From Liolophura sinensis (taxonomy: Eukaryota > Mollusca > Polyplacophora > Chitonida > Chitonidae): a stretch of DNA of 64,000 nucleotides. The notes under the pieces are model-generated. The model did no database searches, was not told the origin of the DNA, and saw only the letters and a program-made list of their open reading frames with translations. A program made the position numbers and the translations under genes. Shown here one piece after another: positions 45,283 to 57,900 of this stretch; the first letter of the stretch is position 1, and each line of letters opens with the position of its first letter. The stretch spans positions 3,902,160 through 3,966,159 of the forward strand of contig NC_088298.1 in assembly GCF_032854445.1 (NCBI RefSeq). The letters are read 5' to 3'.

Positions 45283-45780
45283 GAATACCCTGAATGACCA
45301 TGAATTTTGCCCAGGACAAACTTGCCCATTTTTCCTTATTCTGAGAGTTCTGTTGGTTTTAGAAAGGTGTTTTGTGGTTTACTAGGGGGACTCTGTGGCT
45401 ATCGCAGCGTAATGACCCAGGAGCCTCTCACCAATGCGGTCAGTGTGAGTTCAAGTCCAGCTCATGCTGGCTTCCTCTCTGGCCGAACGTTGGAAGATCT
45501 GTCAACAACCTGCGAATGGTCATGGGTTTCCCAGGGGCTCTGCTCAGTTTCCTCCCACCACAATGCTGGCCACTGTTGTATAAGTGAAATATTCTTGAGT
45601 ACGGCGTAAACACCTATCAAACAAATAAATAGATAAATGTGAGGTTTACTTGGAATATGGGATGACATTCTACTGGGAAATTCTAAGTTTCAGCACCAAA
45701 AATAATATTTTCTGACCTTTATTTGCCTCTAAAATTCACTTTTGTGGGCGAAATTTTAAGTCATTTGGGTAAATTCAGTA
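45283..45780 (+). mobile_element. family B inverted-repeat element split by a SINE, DNAJC10 3' flank
   Basis: Left end accctgaatgaccatgaatt; right end aagtcatttgggtaaattc, an imperfect inverted repeat of the left end. A nearly full SINE (45386-45640; gtgagttcaagtccagctca, AAATAGATAAAT tail) interrupts it, so the SINE is younger. The copy shows the whole family B internal sequence and serves to recognise the 31985-34045 copy. Confidence 0.82.
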
Positions 45781-46708
45781 CTTAAGCCGCGTTGAATTGT
45801 TTTTCATTAACTTTGTGCTCATATTTTTAATTACATATATATATGTTCATAACGTTTGTTAGCCATGAAGGTAGCTTCATAGACTTAACCACATCTTAGA
45901 ACCACTTTGAGGAAGCTCTGTAAAAATACGGTGGAAAGGAAATCTTAAAGTTTTTATCACAAGGGCGTGACCTTGAAAAGTTGGTATTGTTCCGAAGATA
46001 GTGTGGAGTCAAGGTTTTAAAGTCTATTTGATGAAAATTCGTAAACAAAGTAAAAATGGGACAGAAAAAAAAAATGTAAAAGGGTATTTTAAGGTTGAGT
46101 TGCATGTATGTTCAAGTAGTGTGACAGTACTATATTCATTGTGTCTAGTGCATTGTTTCCCCCAGAATACGTTAATATGTATTTATTCTGTTTTAATATT
46201 ACCAGATTGTGAATGTGAAATTACATGCAGAACATATGTTTGGAATAGTATTTACTTCACTTTAACTCCTCATTGTTTTGGTTTATGCAAGTGTTTGACA
46301 GTGTGTTCTCAGTTTCCAAAGGAAAACTTGAAGCATCTCAAGTGGCAGTAAGATTGAAGAATTTGCTGTGATTTTGTTTGACATTTTGCCAGGGTATTAC
46401 AATGAGAATCCACGATTATGAAACCTTGCGACTTGCCCCAGACATATTTTTGTTGAAGCTTGACAACATGTAGCTATTGATCGAGAGCGTGCAAGATGCC
46501 TTTGTGATGTGTAGTTTGATATCAGTGGATTAGAATTGCCAATCTTGGGTTTTTCGATTTTCAATAAGGGACCAACTAAACTATTCTGTATTTCCTGCAA
46601 CTTAGACATGAATTTAGACATGTTAGTTGTAAGTGACCCCTAACTCCATGCTTCATTGTTTAAAGTTATTGTTTGTGTAATAAGTATGATTGTTTTGTAT
46701 CACTGTAT

Positions 46709-46984
46709 TTCACCTAAAGTTTAGCGTATTTCAGCTGACAAATTTTACCTGATTCTGATTGATTCATCCACCTTATAGGGCTATTCAAGTGTTTTTTTTT
46801 ATGAAGTTTGATTTTTACATATTTTGTGTGATTTTGATTAATTCCTCCACCTTATAGGGCCAATCAAGAGGTTTTTTGTGAAGTTTGATTAATTTCTTAT
46901 CAGCAAAACTTGGGTATTGGCATTAAAAGTATTATTTTAAAGCCCTTAAATTCTTCCATTTTTACTTACCAAACTTCAGGTGAA
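46709..46984. mobile_element. family C inverted-repeat element
   Basis: Left ttcacctaaagtttagcgta and right accaaacttcaggtgaa are inverted repeats. Inside, gattcatccaccttataggg and a duplicated variant ttaattcctccaccttatag. About 276 bp, non-coding. Confidence 0.75.
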
Positions 46985-47629
46985 TCAGGTAAATTAGGTT
47001 TAATTACCCTTGTACAAAGCATGATCTATAGTATATACTCTGTGCATGATTTCTGTCTTTCTTATTTTAGTCGTTTTTGGACTTAACTCTACCTGAACCT
47101 ATCTTTCTGTGCAATTTGTTTACTTCTATTTCTTGCTAGGTTTAGTTCGCTTTTTGCAATGTATGTGTAGGCCTACTAGGAGAAACTGTTTTATATTTTA
47201 TTTATATTCTTTGTTTGCTAGTGTTGTTAGTTTTAGCTCATAGTAACCTGTCAAAGTCAACAGAACTGCTGTCTTTGCCATTTGAACCATTAACTGTTTC
47301 GGAGACCAAAACCCTCTGGTGTTTACAAGTTGTATTTTGTTCATTATCAAGAATGGGAACTGACTAGCTGTGACAAGCAGCCCTATGAGTCACTCTTTCT
47401 GTGGGTGGGTACATCAGAGTTTTGATATCCTTTTAACATGGGACATTCACTTAACAAGTGTCCTGGGTGCAAGGTGACATGAACCTATTTGTGAGATGTT
47501 GCAGATACTACAAACTTTTGCTTATGTTTGTAGGAATGTAAATGAATTTACTGCACATAAATTTGTGTTCTGAACTGCATTGTAGCGTATTTTTGTGCTA
47601 CTGCATTAAGGTGTTCAACTTGCTTAATC

Positions 47630-47632
<3 letters not shown>

Positions 47633-47681
<49 letters not shown>
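47633..47681. repeat. (TA)n microsatellite
   Basis: About 24 TA units in the region between DNAJC10 and RAB3GAP1; it makes an artificial YIYIYI frame. Confidence 0.95.
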
Positions 47682-47683
<2 letters not shown>

Positions 47684-48649
47684 CCGCTTGTATGTGTATG
47701 AACAGACTTTACCGTGGAATGCTGGAATCCATTTATAAGGTACTGATACATTTATAGAAATGAGCGACCAGAAAACTGAGAAAGAAGTACATGTATCACT
47801 TTATTTAACTCTTCCATTTTGTGTAATACTCCGTGGAGATTTGTCAAATAGATCAAAGTGGTGTAAGAAAATGATTAATGTAAATATCAGAGGAATAAGT
47901 ACAGGAGATATTATACTGTATTTTACTTCTTCTTACCATTAAGTGGAAAACCTTGTTGTGTACGCAACTTTCTTTCTGACTGTCTCAAAATATTCCAGAC
48001 TCCTTCCTTTGATTGTAGTTTACATTTACCTAATACATTTCTTGCATGTCATGTGATCAAGGGTATTCTCCAATGAAAATGGTTCCTGTCTGCATTAGTT
48101 TTGTAAAAATTGCTAGCGAATTATTGTGTGAGCTACATTTTTTCCGGTAAAGCAATTCGAGCTTCTAATGTTGCAGAAGAAAGCATTGGTAGTTTAGGAG
48201 AAACTAACTGGATAGGAATTACATGTTCATTTAAATTTGTGAAAGTTGGCATATAGCCAAGATCAGTCGTTATGGATGTCCAAATTAAGGTAAATAACAC
48301 ATGACAAAAAACATTCCAAGGTGTCAAGGTTGAGAAAAAATATGATTGTCCATAAAAATTCAAGCTTTCAGACCATTTTGTGTTGTTGTTGTTGTTATAT
48401 TTTTTTTTTTAACCAGGGAAATAGTATTAGCAGTTTTGGCCAAGTAGTTCCAAAGGCTTCAATTCCAAAGTACCTAATGCTGTAGAAAAAGTTTCTCATG
48501 AAGATGTGTTGGACAGAACCATGAATCCATGTACCCAGTTTGGCGTACCAATATCAGAGCTGAGGCAGTTGTGTAATTGGTAAATCTGGTTAATTAGAAA
48601 TAGTGGTACACTTGTTCTCTGTTACGAACTATAATTGTACCTCATGCTA

Positions 48650-48889
48650 ACTGTAATCATTCTGATTTTAGTAACATATCCGGTCAGCTCTGTTTAGCCG
48701 ATATTTATTTATTTGTGGCAGGAATAATATTTAGTTTCTCTTAAATAAAAAATACAATCTTTCTTGGTGGGTCCATCTAATCAACAACACACAGATAGTT
48801 TTTGCTTTTCACAAAAAATCAGAGAGAAATGTAATATTTTTGATTTCAGCACTACTGATATCTGTGCATAAAATTAGGAGAATTACAGT
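48650..48889. mobile_element. family A element, complete ends
   Basis: Left actgtaatcattctgatttt; right ataaaattaggagaattacagt region: good inverted repeats starting ACTGTAAT. Internal ggaataatatttagtttctc and gagagaaatgtaatattttt match the other copies. Confidence 0.78.
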
Positions 48890-49203
48890 ACCGATAATTT
48901 TATCTTATGCATATGTACACTGTTATGATTGTGGTGCTTGCCGAAAAAAGAAAATACATGAATTTATAATGTTACATGTCTGTTTATGTATCTATCAATC
49001 ACTTATGGCTTGAAGTTGAAATTTGAATTGTCAACAGCACAACAAAATATGTCTATACATGTAGTCCCAAAGCTCCTCTCTCCCCTACTGATCATCCTAA
49101 CAAGGTAAATAATTTAAAAAGTCTGCTGCGTACTTACAGTGTAGACAATATTCATCCAGTCAGGGGAGAGCACTGTGTGTGCACTAGTAACTGTCAAGTA
49201 CTG

Positions 49204-49420
49204 TTCACCTTAAGTTTAGCGTTTTTCATTTTGGCTCATTTTGCTTGATTCTGATTGATTCATCCACGTTATTGGGTCACTTAAGAGTTATTCTTGTGAA
49301 GTTTGATTAATTTATTATTAGAAAAAAATGAATGTTTGTCATCAGAAGTGTCAGTGTAAGGCCTTTGTGTACTTATGAAATTGCATTTTTTTTATGCATC
49401 ATACGTTTGGTTAAATGCCG
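49204..49420. mobile_element. family C element, degraded right end
   Basis: ttcaccttaagtttagcgtt, then gattgattcatccacgttat and gtgaagtttgattaatttat match the 46709 copy. Confidence 0.72.
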
Positions 49421-50052
49421 TATTTGTTATACTATATGTGAATGTGGCCTATTTAAACATGTACACAAAGCTTAACATAGTATTGACCCCATAAATAGGT
49501 GAATAAAGATATCAAAGTCTGCTGGATTGACTTAGTTTATATAGCAGTGCCAAGAGTGCCTTGCTTGTGTGAAATGATTACTGGCACGATTAAGTCAGTC
49601 AAGTTTTACATGTAATTGGATGGATTACTGCTTTATGAATAAACTCATTGTTTTGGGAGTTGATGTATACATATACATTTTGAAAATTCCCTAAGCCTGT
49701 CATTTTGAGAACACACATGGTGTTAATAATAAAATCTTCGAATTTTGAATTTTACAGGCCTGCATTTAAAAAGGTGCCTCACCTACTTCTACAGTTTACA
49801 TTGTATGATTGTAAGATCTTTTGAGGTGACTTTTTAATGGTTAACTGTTAAAAGAGTGGCAGGTAATTTCATTAAGCTAATACATCCTCAGTCGGCATAT
49901 GTACACACACCTAATGACTTGTCACCATATGACTGAAAAAAAAGTACGACATTAAACCCCAAGTATACATACATGTACATACATGCTTTCTCACTCCAGA
50001 GAGGATATTTTGTGTTCACAGGCAATATGTCAACAAGCGGTGGGGTTAAATA

Positions 50053-50315
50053 CAGGGTGGAACGAAAGTCTGGACCCACAGGCAATTTAATACATAACAA
50101 TTTACAGTTTACAATAAGTGTTCGAACTGACTTCCACCTTCCTCTAAACACTTTCTTACTCGGGAGGCACGTGATCCTTGCACATTTCGAGGCATAGTTA
50201 TTCCCTCTTATGGTTTCAATTTCTTGTGAGATGTTATCTTTTTGTGCTTGTAATGTTGTTGGATTGTTAGTATAAACCACAATTGCCGATGGGTCCAGAC
50301 TTTTGCTCCACCCTG
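50053..50315 (-). mobile_element. Tc1/mariner-type deletion derivative with a transposase C-terminal remnant
   Basis: 263 bp flanked by TA, with terminal inverted repeats cagggtggaacgaaagtctg and cagacttttgctccaccctg (about 27 bp). On the minus strand, just inside one end, NNPTTLQAQKDNISQEIETI resembles the P-x-L-x-x-L-K-x-x-I-x-x-E-I end of mariner/Tc1 transposases. The catalytic region is gone, so it cannot move itself. Confidence 0.8.
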
Positions 50316-51099
50316 TATATTTCTGACGCTGATCTCTTACCTGAATGTACTAAATCCTCGAGAAATTCAAACATCCACGTAGTACGCATTTAGATGACTG
50401 ATCTGTTATCGAGGCAGATTATTTTAGGCTTTTTGTGAAGACTTCCAACTGCCTTCGCTTAACCATTTGGTTTTAATCTTCAAAATATTTTCAAACATGT
50501 CTTAAATCATCATCTTAAGTTCTACTTTGTTGGTGGAATTTGTTAGGGATTTAGGGTAACAAATCTCGTCCTTTTGTTTCACCTGACCATTGAAATCAGT
50601 GACATCATAAGGATTGCTAGGCTGCCGTAAATATAACAAGCAAATTATCACTAAATCTACATCTAGTGTCTTTCCTAAACATAGCGGATTCAGGAGCTGG
50701 AATGCTGAATTGGAAAAAAAAAAGTCTCGTGACATTTTATTTGTCAGACGTGTACTATTTATTTTCGCAATAAATGAATTAAGAAGTCAGTAAGTTTTGT
50801 ATTTTTGATTTGGTCTGGAGATAAAACCAATGTTGTTTGTTTTCGCCACTGGTCTAGATTAGATGTGATTTTATTTATTTCATTTTTGTTCAGCACTATA
50901 TATACTTGGCAGAAACCACCAACCTTTGGCAAGTTACTGATGAACATTCCCATGCAAGACTTAACATTTAACTGTAAAGATGTCACAATTGGGAAGACTT
51001 AAAACCATACTGATATGGAGTTACATGTTTCAACTTAGCATTATTTTGCTGTTGTGTTCCAAAATCCCGTACTTGACCGTAATTTCTGCCAAGAAGTAG

Positions 51100-51131
<32 letters not shown>

Positions 51132-51554
51132 GCAAAAAGCAATACACAAGAATTTTTCCCCTACACATTGATGGTCAGTTTCATGGGTGGAGCCCAGAGT
51201 GCTCAGGAAGAACCACCGACCTTTGGCAAATTATTGGGGAACTTCCCCACCCCGGACGTCCATATGTGCACACCATATCAGTGGAAGATGAGTAGTGTTA
51301 AAACTGATGGCAAAACCGATTAAAACAGCCACATAAGAGTCTTGAGCATCTTAGTGTTACCAAAGCTCCACAAATTGTGTTGACAGGGTAATCTACCAGA
51401 GTCAAAGTGATCTTCAAACCCTTTTTACTGTTTCTGAAATCTTAGAAAACAGCTTCAGTGAGAGATAATTAAAAATGTATGGCTTGGGGTTTAATATCCT
51501 TGCAAGTAAACGTACCCTTTCATCACACCATGGCAGTGTCCTACAGGAACCTAT

Positions 51555-51775
51555 CCTAGTGTTGAGTAGTTTACATGTGTCATATTCTACTCGATCCTGA
51601 CTGATCCATTTCCCTTATTGGGTCACTTGAGAGTATTTTTGCTTTTGCTTTTTTGAGTAAAGTTCGATTACTTTCTTATCAGAAACTAGTATCAAACTTA
51701 TCATGTTTAAGGACTTTATTTGCTTAAGAAAGTGTATTTTAACATACCAAACTTTTGGTGTAAAACTGTAAACAT
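51555..51775. mobile_element. family C element, degraded
   Basis: gatccatttcccttattggg, cgattactttcttatcagaa and ataccaaacttttggtgtaa match the family. Lies about 170 bp left of the 45-bp array. Confidence 0.68.
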
Positions 51776-51944
51776 TGTATCTAAGTGCTGCCTCACTTGT
51801 ACACCATGCAGAAGACACCAGTCACTCATAGTATACTGACACCAGGTTATCAAATTATAAAGCATAAGGCATGGATTGGGACTGAACCTGTTTCTCCAAC
51901 TTGTGAGGCACATTCTCTATATTCCTCTTGGTCAAATTATTGCC

Positions 51945-53400
51945 TTACTTAGAGGTACATAGCTCTAACCTCTCCCTCATTATTGGCATACAAGGAGGTA
52001 CGTAGCTGTAACGACACAGTCGCATTATTACCGTACTTGGTGGTACATAGCTGTAACCCCTCAGCCACATTATTACCATGCTTGGAGGTACATAGCTGTA
52101 ACCCCTCAGCCACACTATTACCATGCTTGAAGGTATGTAGCTGTAACCTGTCAGCCACATTATTACCATACTTGGAGGTACATGGCTGTGGCCCCTCAGC
52201 CACATTATTACCATACTTGGAAGTACATAGCTGCAACCCCTCACTTACATTATTACCATACTTGGAGGTACATAGCTGTGACCCCTCAGCCACATTATTA
52301 CCATACTTGGAGGTACATGGCTGTGGCCCCTCAGCCACATTATTACTATACTTGGAGGTACATAGCTGTAACCCATCAGCCACATTATTACCATACTTGG
52401 AGGTACATGGCTGTGGTCCCTCAGCCACATTATTACCATACTTGAAGATACATAGCTGTAACCCCTCAGCCACATTATTACCATGCTTGGAAGTACATAG
52501 CTGTAACCCGTCAGCCACATTATTACCTTGCTTAGAGGTACATGGCTGTAATCCCTCAGCCACATTATTACCATACTTGGAGGTAGGTAGCTGTAACACC
52601 TCAGCCACATTATCGTCGTCATATGACTGAAAAATTGTTGAGTACGAGGTTAAACCCCAAACACTCACTCACTCACTCAGCCCTCAGCCACATTATTACC
52701 ATACTTGGAGGTACGCAGCTGTAGCCCTCAGCCACATTACCACCATACCTGGAGGTGTCTAGCTGTAACCCCTTAGCCACATTATTACCATACACGAAGG
52801 CAAGTAGCTGTACCCCCTCAGCCACATTACCATTCATGGAGGTACGCAGCTGTAACCCCTCAACCACATTACCACCATACTTGGAGGTACATAGCTGTAA
52901 CCCCTCAGCCACATTATCACCGTACTTGGAGGTACGCAGCTGTAGCCCTCAGCCACATTATTACCATACCCCTCAGCCACATTACCATACGTGGGAGTGC
53001 ATAGCTGTAACCCCTCAGCCACATTACCATACGTGGAGGTACGCAGCTGTAACCCCTCAACCACATTACCACCATACTTGGAGGTACATAGCTGTAACCC
53101 CTCAGCCACATTATCACCGTACTTGGAGGTACGCAGCTGTAGCCCTCAGCCACATTATTACCATACCCCTCAGCCACATTACCATACGTGGGAGTGCATA
53201 GCTGTAACCCCTCAGCCACATTACCATACGTGGAGGTGCGTAGCTGTAACCCCTTAGCCACATTACCATACGTGGAGGTACGTAGCTGTAACCCCTTAGC
53301 CACATTACCATACGTGGAGGTGCGTAGCTGTAACCCCTCAGCCACATTACCATACGTGGAGGTACGTAGCTGTAACCCCTAAGCCACGTTATTACCATGC
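51945..53400. repeat. 45-bp minisatellite in two blocks between DNAJC10 and RAB3GAP1
   Basis: Unit accatacttggaggtacatag, ctgtaacccctcagccacat, tatt. First block 51945-52615; second 52680-53400 has shorter 36-bp forms (accatacgtggaggt) and a duplicated internal segment of about 190 bp. The blocks are separated by a SINE tail ending in (CTCA)n at 52616-52680. Both strands have long shadow frames. Confidence 0.92.
52610..52680 (+). mobile_element. SINE tail of a (CTCA)n-ended family
   Basis: catatgactgaaaaattgtt, gagtacgaggttaaacccca, then (ctca)n. The same tail occurs at 49900-49965, 58285-58345 and, reversed, 14738-14800. It separates the two blocks of the 45-bp array. Confidence 0.72.
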
Positions 53401-54528
53401 TTGTAAGTGCATATACACAACTGTACTACATTTTTTAACAAATAAAGTACAAATTACGAAGGAGCAGAAGTACAGCTAATGACATTTAAATAATATGAGG
53501 ATTTATTTACAGATTTTACGGTAATATTGTAAATCTAATTACATTAAAACTGTACAGTTTCAATATACATGTAGCATTAAAATTCATGTATGAAATGTAC
53601 AGAAAACCAGACAAAAACAAATTTCAGGTATGAGCCCTAAAAATCCTTATGTTCAAAGCAAAGGGTGCATTTAGAGGTGACCAAATGAACAGAAACATCA
53701 TCTGTACTTGGTGGTGCTGAGCATTGTTCTTGGCTGATCTGGAGGAGAAGAGAGAGCCATTGATCAGGAAAGTTTCATGGAAGGATGAGAAATTGTTGGG
53801 TAAAAAGAGAAGAAACAATTTTTTAGCTAGGATACAATCTATCTTGTAAAAATGTTACTTTGCACAAAGCCCATTCTAAGATATACTACTATACATGTAA
53901 CAACAAAAAAAATGTTTGTGAAAAATGTCTACTCATGTTCAAATATCTCAACACTCATACAATGCCATAAGGCCATGCTGTTTAATTTATTTGATTGGTG
54001 TTTACCATGTACTTAGGAAAATTTCACTTATATGACAACGGCCAGCATTACTGTGGGAGGAAATGGGGGAAAGCCAATGACCATTCGCAGGTTGCTGACA
54101 AACCTTCATATGTACAACTGGAGAGGTAGCCAGTAGGAGCTTAGCTTGAACTCACAGCCGACATATTGCATTATTTCGCTGTGCCATGCTAACCACCTTG
54201 GCTACGGACATGGGGAATGACAAGTGTTCATATTGCTGAACTCTGAAGGTATTGCCCAACATTTTACATTGGTTAATGAAGACTGAGCTAATGCTGTCAT
54301 TTAGTATTCATAAACTGAGCCATTTGATGTATATTTTCGGCCTCAATGCAGTATATACATCTACTTATGAACTTATTTGATTGCTGTTTTACCAGTAAAG
54401 TTACTGAATATCTCATGATCCATTTTCACAGTAATCCTCGACATTAATAAAGAACGACATCGACAGACTGCGTTGCTGAAATTTTTGACCGATCCTAAAA
54501 TCAGCCAATCATGATCGTTTCGTTATCC
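53401..54528 (-). other. RAB3GAP1 3' flank
   Basis: Likely 3' UTR of RAB3GAP1. On the minus strand an AATAAA is at about 53502-53508, a fair candidate for the poly(A) signal about 1.2 kb after the stop. A SINE lies at 53979-54215. No coding seen. Confidence 0.4.
53979..54215 (-). mobile_element. SINE, near full length, downstream of RAB3GAP1
   Basis: tttatttgattggtgtttac at the left through the head (gctaaccaccttggctacgg) at the right. Same orientation as RAB3GAP1. Confidence 0.85.
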
Positions 54529-54721
54529 CAATGAATGAGAACACAGTACATTCTCTGTGGAGAGGGTCTAGAGTGGTGGCCAGGTCTGTCAGTGAAATGT
54601 TGTATCGGCTGTAAAGGCTCCAGCCAATCTGAAATCCCCATAAATGAGAACACAGTACATCCTCATTGAGGAGGGTCTAGAATAAGGTGGGGGTGGGGGG
54701 TTGGGAGGTTTGAGGAATCTG
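54529..54721 (-). repeat. two extra copies of the RAB3GAP1 exon tail, downstream of the stop
   Basis: About 54585-54680 repeats the last exon nearly base for base (PYSRPS, RMYCVLIYGDFRLAGAFTAD), with a G-rich spacer before it. About 54529-54584 is a partial third copy (its RMYCVL-equivalent segment ends at the junction). The copies sit head to tail in what should be the 3' UTR. They keep coding similarity but lie after the functional stop. Confidence 0.85.
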
Positions 54722-54970
54722 TCACTGAAATGTTGTATCGGCTGTAAAGGCTCCAGCCAGTCTGAAATCCCCATCTATGAGAACACAGTACATTCTCTGT
54801 GGGGAGGGTCTAGAGTATGGGGCAGGTCTTGGTACAGTTGTCCTGAGAATGTACTCTTTGCCAGATGGACGAGGGAAGTCAGGAATGGTACTCGCTGGAC
54901 GATGGGGATTTAATGTCAAACTCAAATCGTCTTCTTCTATCGCATCTTCATTCGTCACCATGTGAGCCGA
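54722..54970 (-). CDS. RAB3GAP1: RAB3GAP1 last coding exon
   Basis: Acceptor tttgcag (minus strand), then SAHMVTNEDAIEEDDLSLTL, DFPRPSGKEYILRTTVPRPA, PYSRPSPQRMYCVLIDGDFR and LAGAFTADTTFQ, stop TGA at 54724-54722. Human ends LAGAFSSDTSFF. The last part of this exon is present twice more just downstream (54529-54721). Confidence 0.95.
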   Translation of the reverse strand, partial: SAHMVTNEDAIEEDDLSLTLNPHRPASTIPDFPRPSGKEYILRTTVPRPAPYSRPSPQRMYCVLIDGDFRLAGAFTADTTFQ

Positions 54971-57900
54971 CTGCAAATGAGAAAATATGAACTGTTAATT
55001 TTCAACAATTTGATGGATTGTAGAAAAAAAAAATCTCCAAACTTCCTTACACAGTCTTGCCTAACATCATCACATTCTATTTCGGTCTTTATTTTTAATC
55101 TGATATCGCTTAAGCTCAGGACAAAATTATGTGTGGGTTGGGGGGTGGAATTTAGCACCAAGATAAACCACCAAGCTAACAAGATCCTACAGGTATAAAC
55201 ATTAATCTGTCTCTAAAAAAGCATTTTTTATTTCACAAAATTTTAGGTCATTCACCTGACTGAAAACTCATTTATCTTCAGAATTCACCCTTACCTTCTG
55301 AGCCGCTAAGAAGAGTCTATGGACAAGAGTTCCTGCGGGGCCTTGGGGTCCACCTCTCACGATCACCTCTGGCTGGGAGAGGAGACAGGACACAAAATGT
55401 TGAATCTCCGCCTCTTCTTCACCACTGTGCTCCATCAGCTCCATAAAGAACTTCGATTTCAGTGATTTTGCCCTTGCTATCACAGTCTCCGCTAGTCTGA
55501 TGGCCTTCAGTAAGTCCTGAAAGTTGTGAACAAAAAACGATATTGAAAGGCAAATGACGTTGAAGACCAAATGACATTTGAAGGCTCTGTCTGGATTTTC
55601 TCCCACCATAATACTGGCTGTTGTTGCATATGTGAAATATTCTTCAGTACAAAATAAATAAAAATCAAATAAATAAATATCTGGTACTGGCAACCCTTAT
55701 CTGAGATATGACGCCATACCATCCTATCTGGCATCTGACTTCATATCATCCTGTCGGTTATCTGACCTCACATTCTATCTTATCTTATATCTGACCTCAT
55801 ATCACATCTTATCTGGTATTTGACCTCAAATCCTATCTTATCTGGTATCTGACCACATATCATCCTATCTTCCCTGGTATCTGACCTCCTATCATCCTAT
55901 CTTCACTGGTATTTGACCTCATATCATCCTATCTTTTCTGGTATCTGACCTTCACTGGTATTTGACCTCATATCATCCTATCTTCTCTGGTATCTGACCT
56001 CATATCATTCTGACCTCATATCATCCTATCTTATCTGTTACCTGACCTCATATCATCCTACCTTATCTGTTACCTGACCTCTTATCATCCTATCCTGACT
56101 CTTTACCTAACTACCTATCATCCTATCTTATCTGTTACCTAACTACCTATCATCCTATCTTATCTGTTACCTAACTACCTATCATCTTATCTTATCTGTT
56201 ACCTGACCTTATATCATCCTATCTTATCTGTTACCTGACCTCATATCATCCTATCTTATCTGTTACCTGACCTCTTATCATCCTATCTTATCTGTTACCT
56301 GACCTCATATCATCCTACCTTATATGTTACCTGACCTCTTATCATCCTATCTTATATGTTACCTGACCTCATATCATCCTATCTTATCTGTTACCTGACC
56401 TCTTATCATCCTACCTTATCTGTTACCTGACCTCTTATCATCCTATCTTATATGTTACCTGACCCCCTATCATCCTATCTTATCTGTTACCTGACCTCAT
56501 ATCATCCTACCTTATCCGTTACCTGACCTCTTATCATCCTATCTTATCTGTTACCTGACCTCTTATCATCCTATCTTATATGTTACCTGACCTCATATCA
56601 TCCTACCTTATCTGTTACCTGACCTCATATCATCCTATCTTATCTGTTACCTGACCTCTTATCATCCTCTCTTATCTGTTACCTGACCTCATATCATCCT
56701 ATCTTATCTGTTACCTGACCTCATATCATCCTATCTTATGTTACCTGACCTCATATCATCCTATCTTATCTGTTACCTGACCTCATATCATCCTATCTTA
56801 TCTGTTACCTGATCTCATATCATCCTACCTTATCTGTTACCTGACCTCATATCATCCTATCTTATCTGTTACCTGACCTCATATCATCCTATCTTATCTG
56901 TTACCTGACCTCATATCATCCTACCTTATGTTACCTGACCTCATATCATCCTATCTTATCTGTTACCTGACCTCATATCATCCTATCTTATATGTTACCT
57001 GACCTCATATCATCCTATCTTATCTGTTACCTGACCTCATATCATCCTATCTTATCTGTTACCTGACCTCATATCATCCTATCTTATCTGTTACCTGACC
57101 TCATATCATCCTATCTTATGTTACCTGACCTCTTATCATCCTACCTTATCTGTTACCTGACCTCTTATCATCCTATCTTATCTGTTACCTGACCTCATAT
57201 CATCCTACCTTATCTGTTACCTGACCTCTTATCATCCTATCTTATCTGTTACCTGACCTCATATCATCCTACCTTATCTGTTACCTGACCTCTTATCATC
57301 CTCTCTTATCTGTTACCTGACCTCATATCATCCTATCTTATCTGTTACCTGACCTCATATCATCCTATCTTATCTGTTACCTGACCTCATACCATCCTAT
57401 CTTATCTGTTACCTGACCTCATATCATCCAACCTTATCTGTTACCTGACCTCATATCACCCTATCCTAACTCTTTACCTAAGTACCTATTATCCTCTCTT
57501 ACCTCGTAACGGCGTATCTCGGGCAAGGGGGACCTCGTCGCTTTGGCCGCCTTTGACGTAATTTGCTCAATCAACAGTTTCAGCTTAGGCACATGTGGAT
57601 CTTCTGTATCAAGAAAATGAGGCAGTGGATGATTGAATGAGCAAATGAATTAACCTTGGCTTGATCTGCCGGTGTGACAGACACATTCCATAGTCTAGAC
57701 CACTTTAAAGGTGAAGAACACATAAAATTTACATTAAGTTCAGATGAAAGAATGTGAAAACTTTTTTTTTTTGAGAGAGAGAAAAAGCTTTGAATGACAA
57801 AGATATTTGAAAATGTTTTTGGTATGGTGGGTATTTGTGACCAATTCCCTTTGTGCAATAATGTTATAAATGAGGATGTAACAGATGCTTAATAAATATA

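Larger units (their letters stand above)
45033..51944. other. DNAJC10 3' UTR and intergenic DNA
   Basis: After the HDEF stop there is no further exon. The UTR end is not clear: no AATAAA in the first kilobase, AATAAA-like sites near 49503 and 49728. Contains family B, C and A elements, the mariner derivative, a TA run and AT-rich unique DNA. Confidence 0.5.

Noticed and set aside
49888-50280. 130-codon minus-strand frame as a host gene
   Set aside because: It spans the ends of the mariner derivative and flanking DNA; only the short transposase-like part is meaningful.
51949-52668. 239-codon minus-strand frame (SKYGNNVAEGLQLCT repeats)
   Set aside because: 45-bp array with units of 15 codons; both strands are open, as expected for such a repeat.
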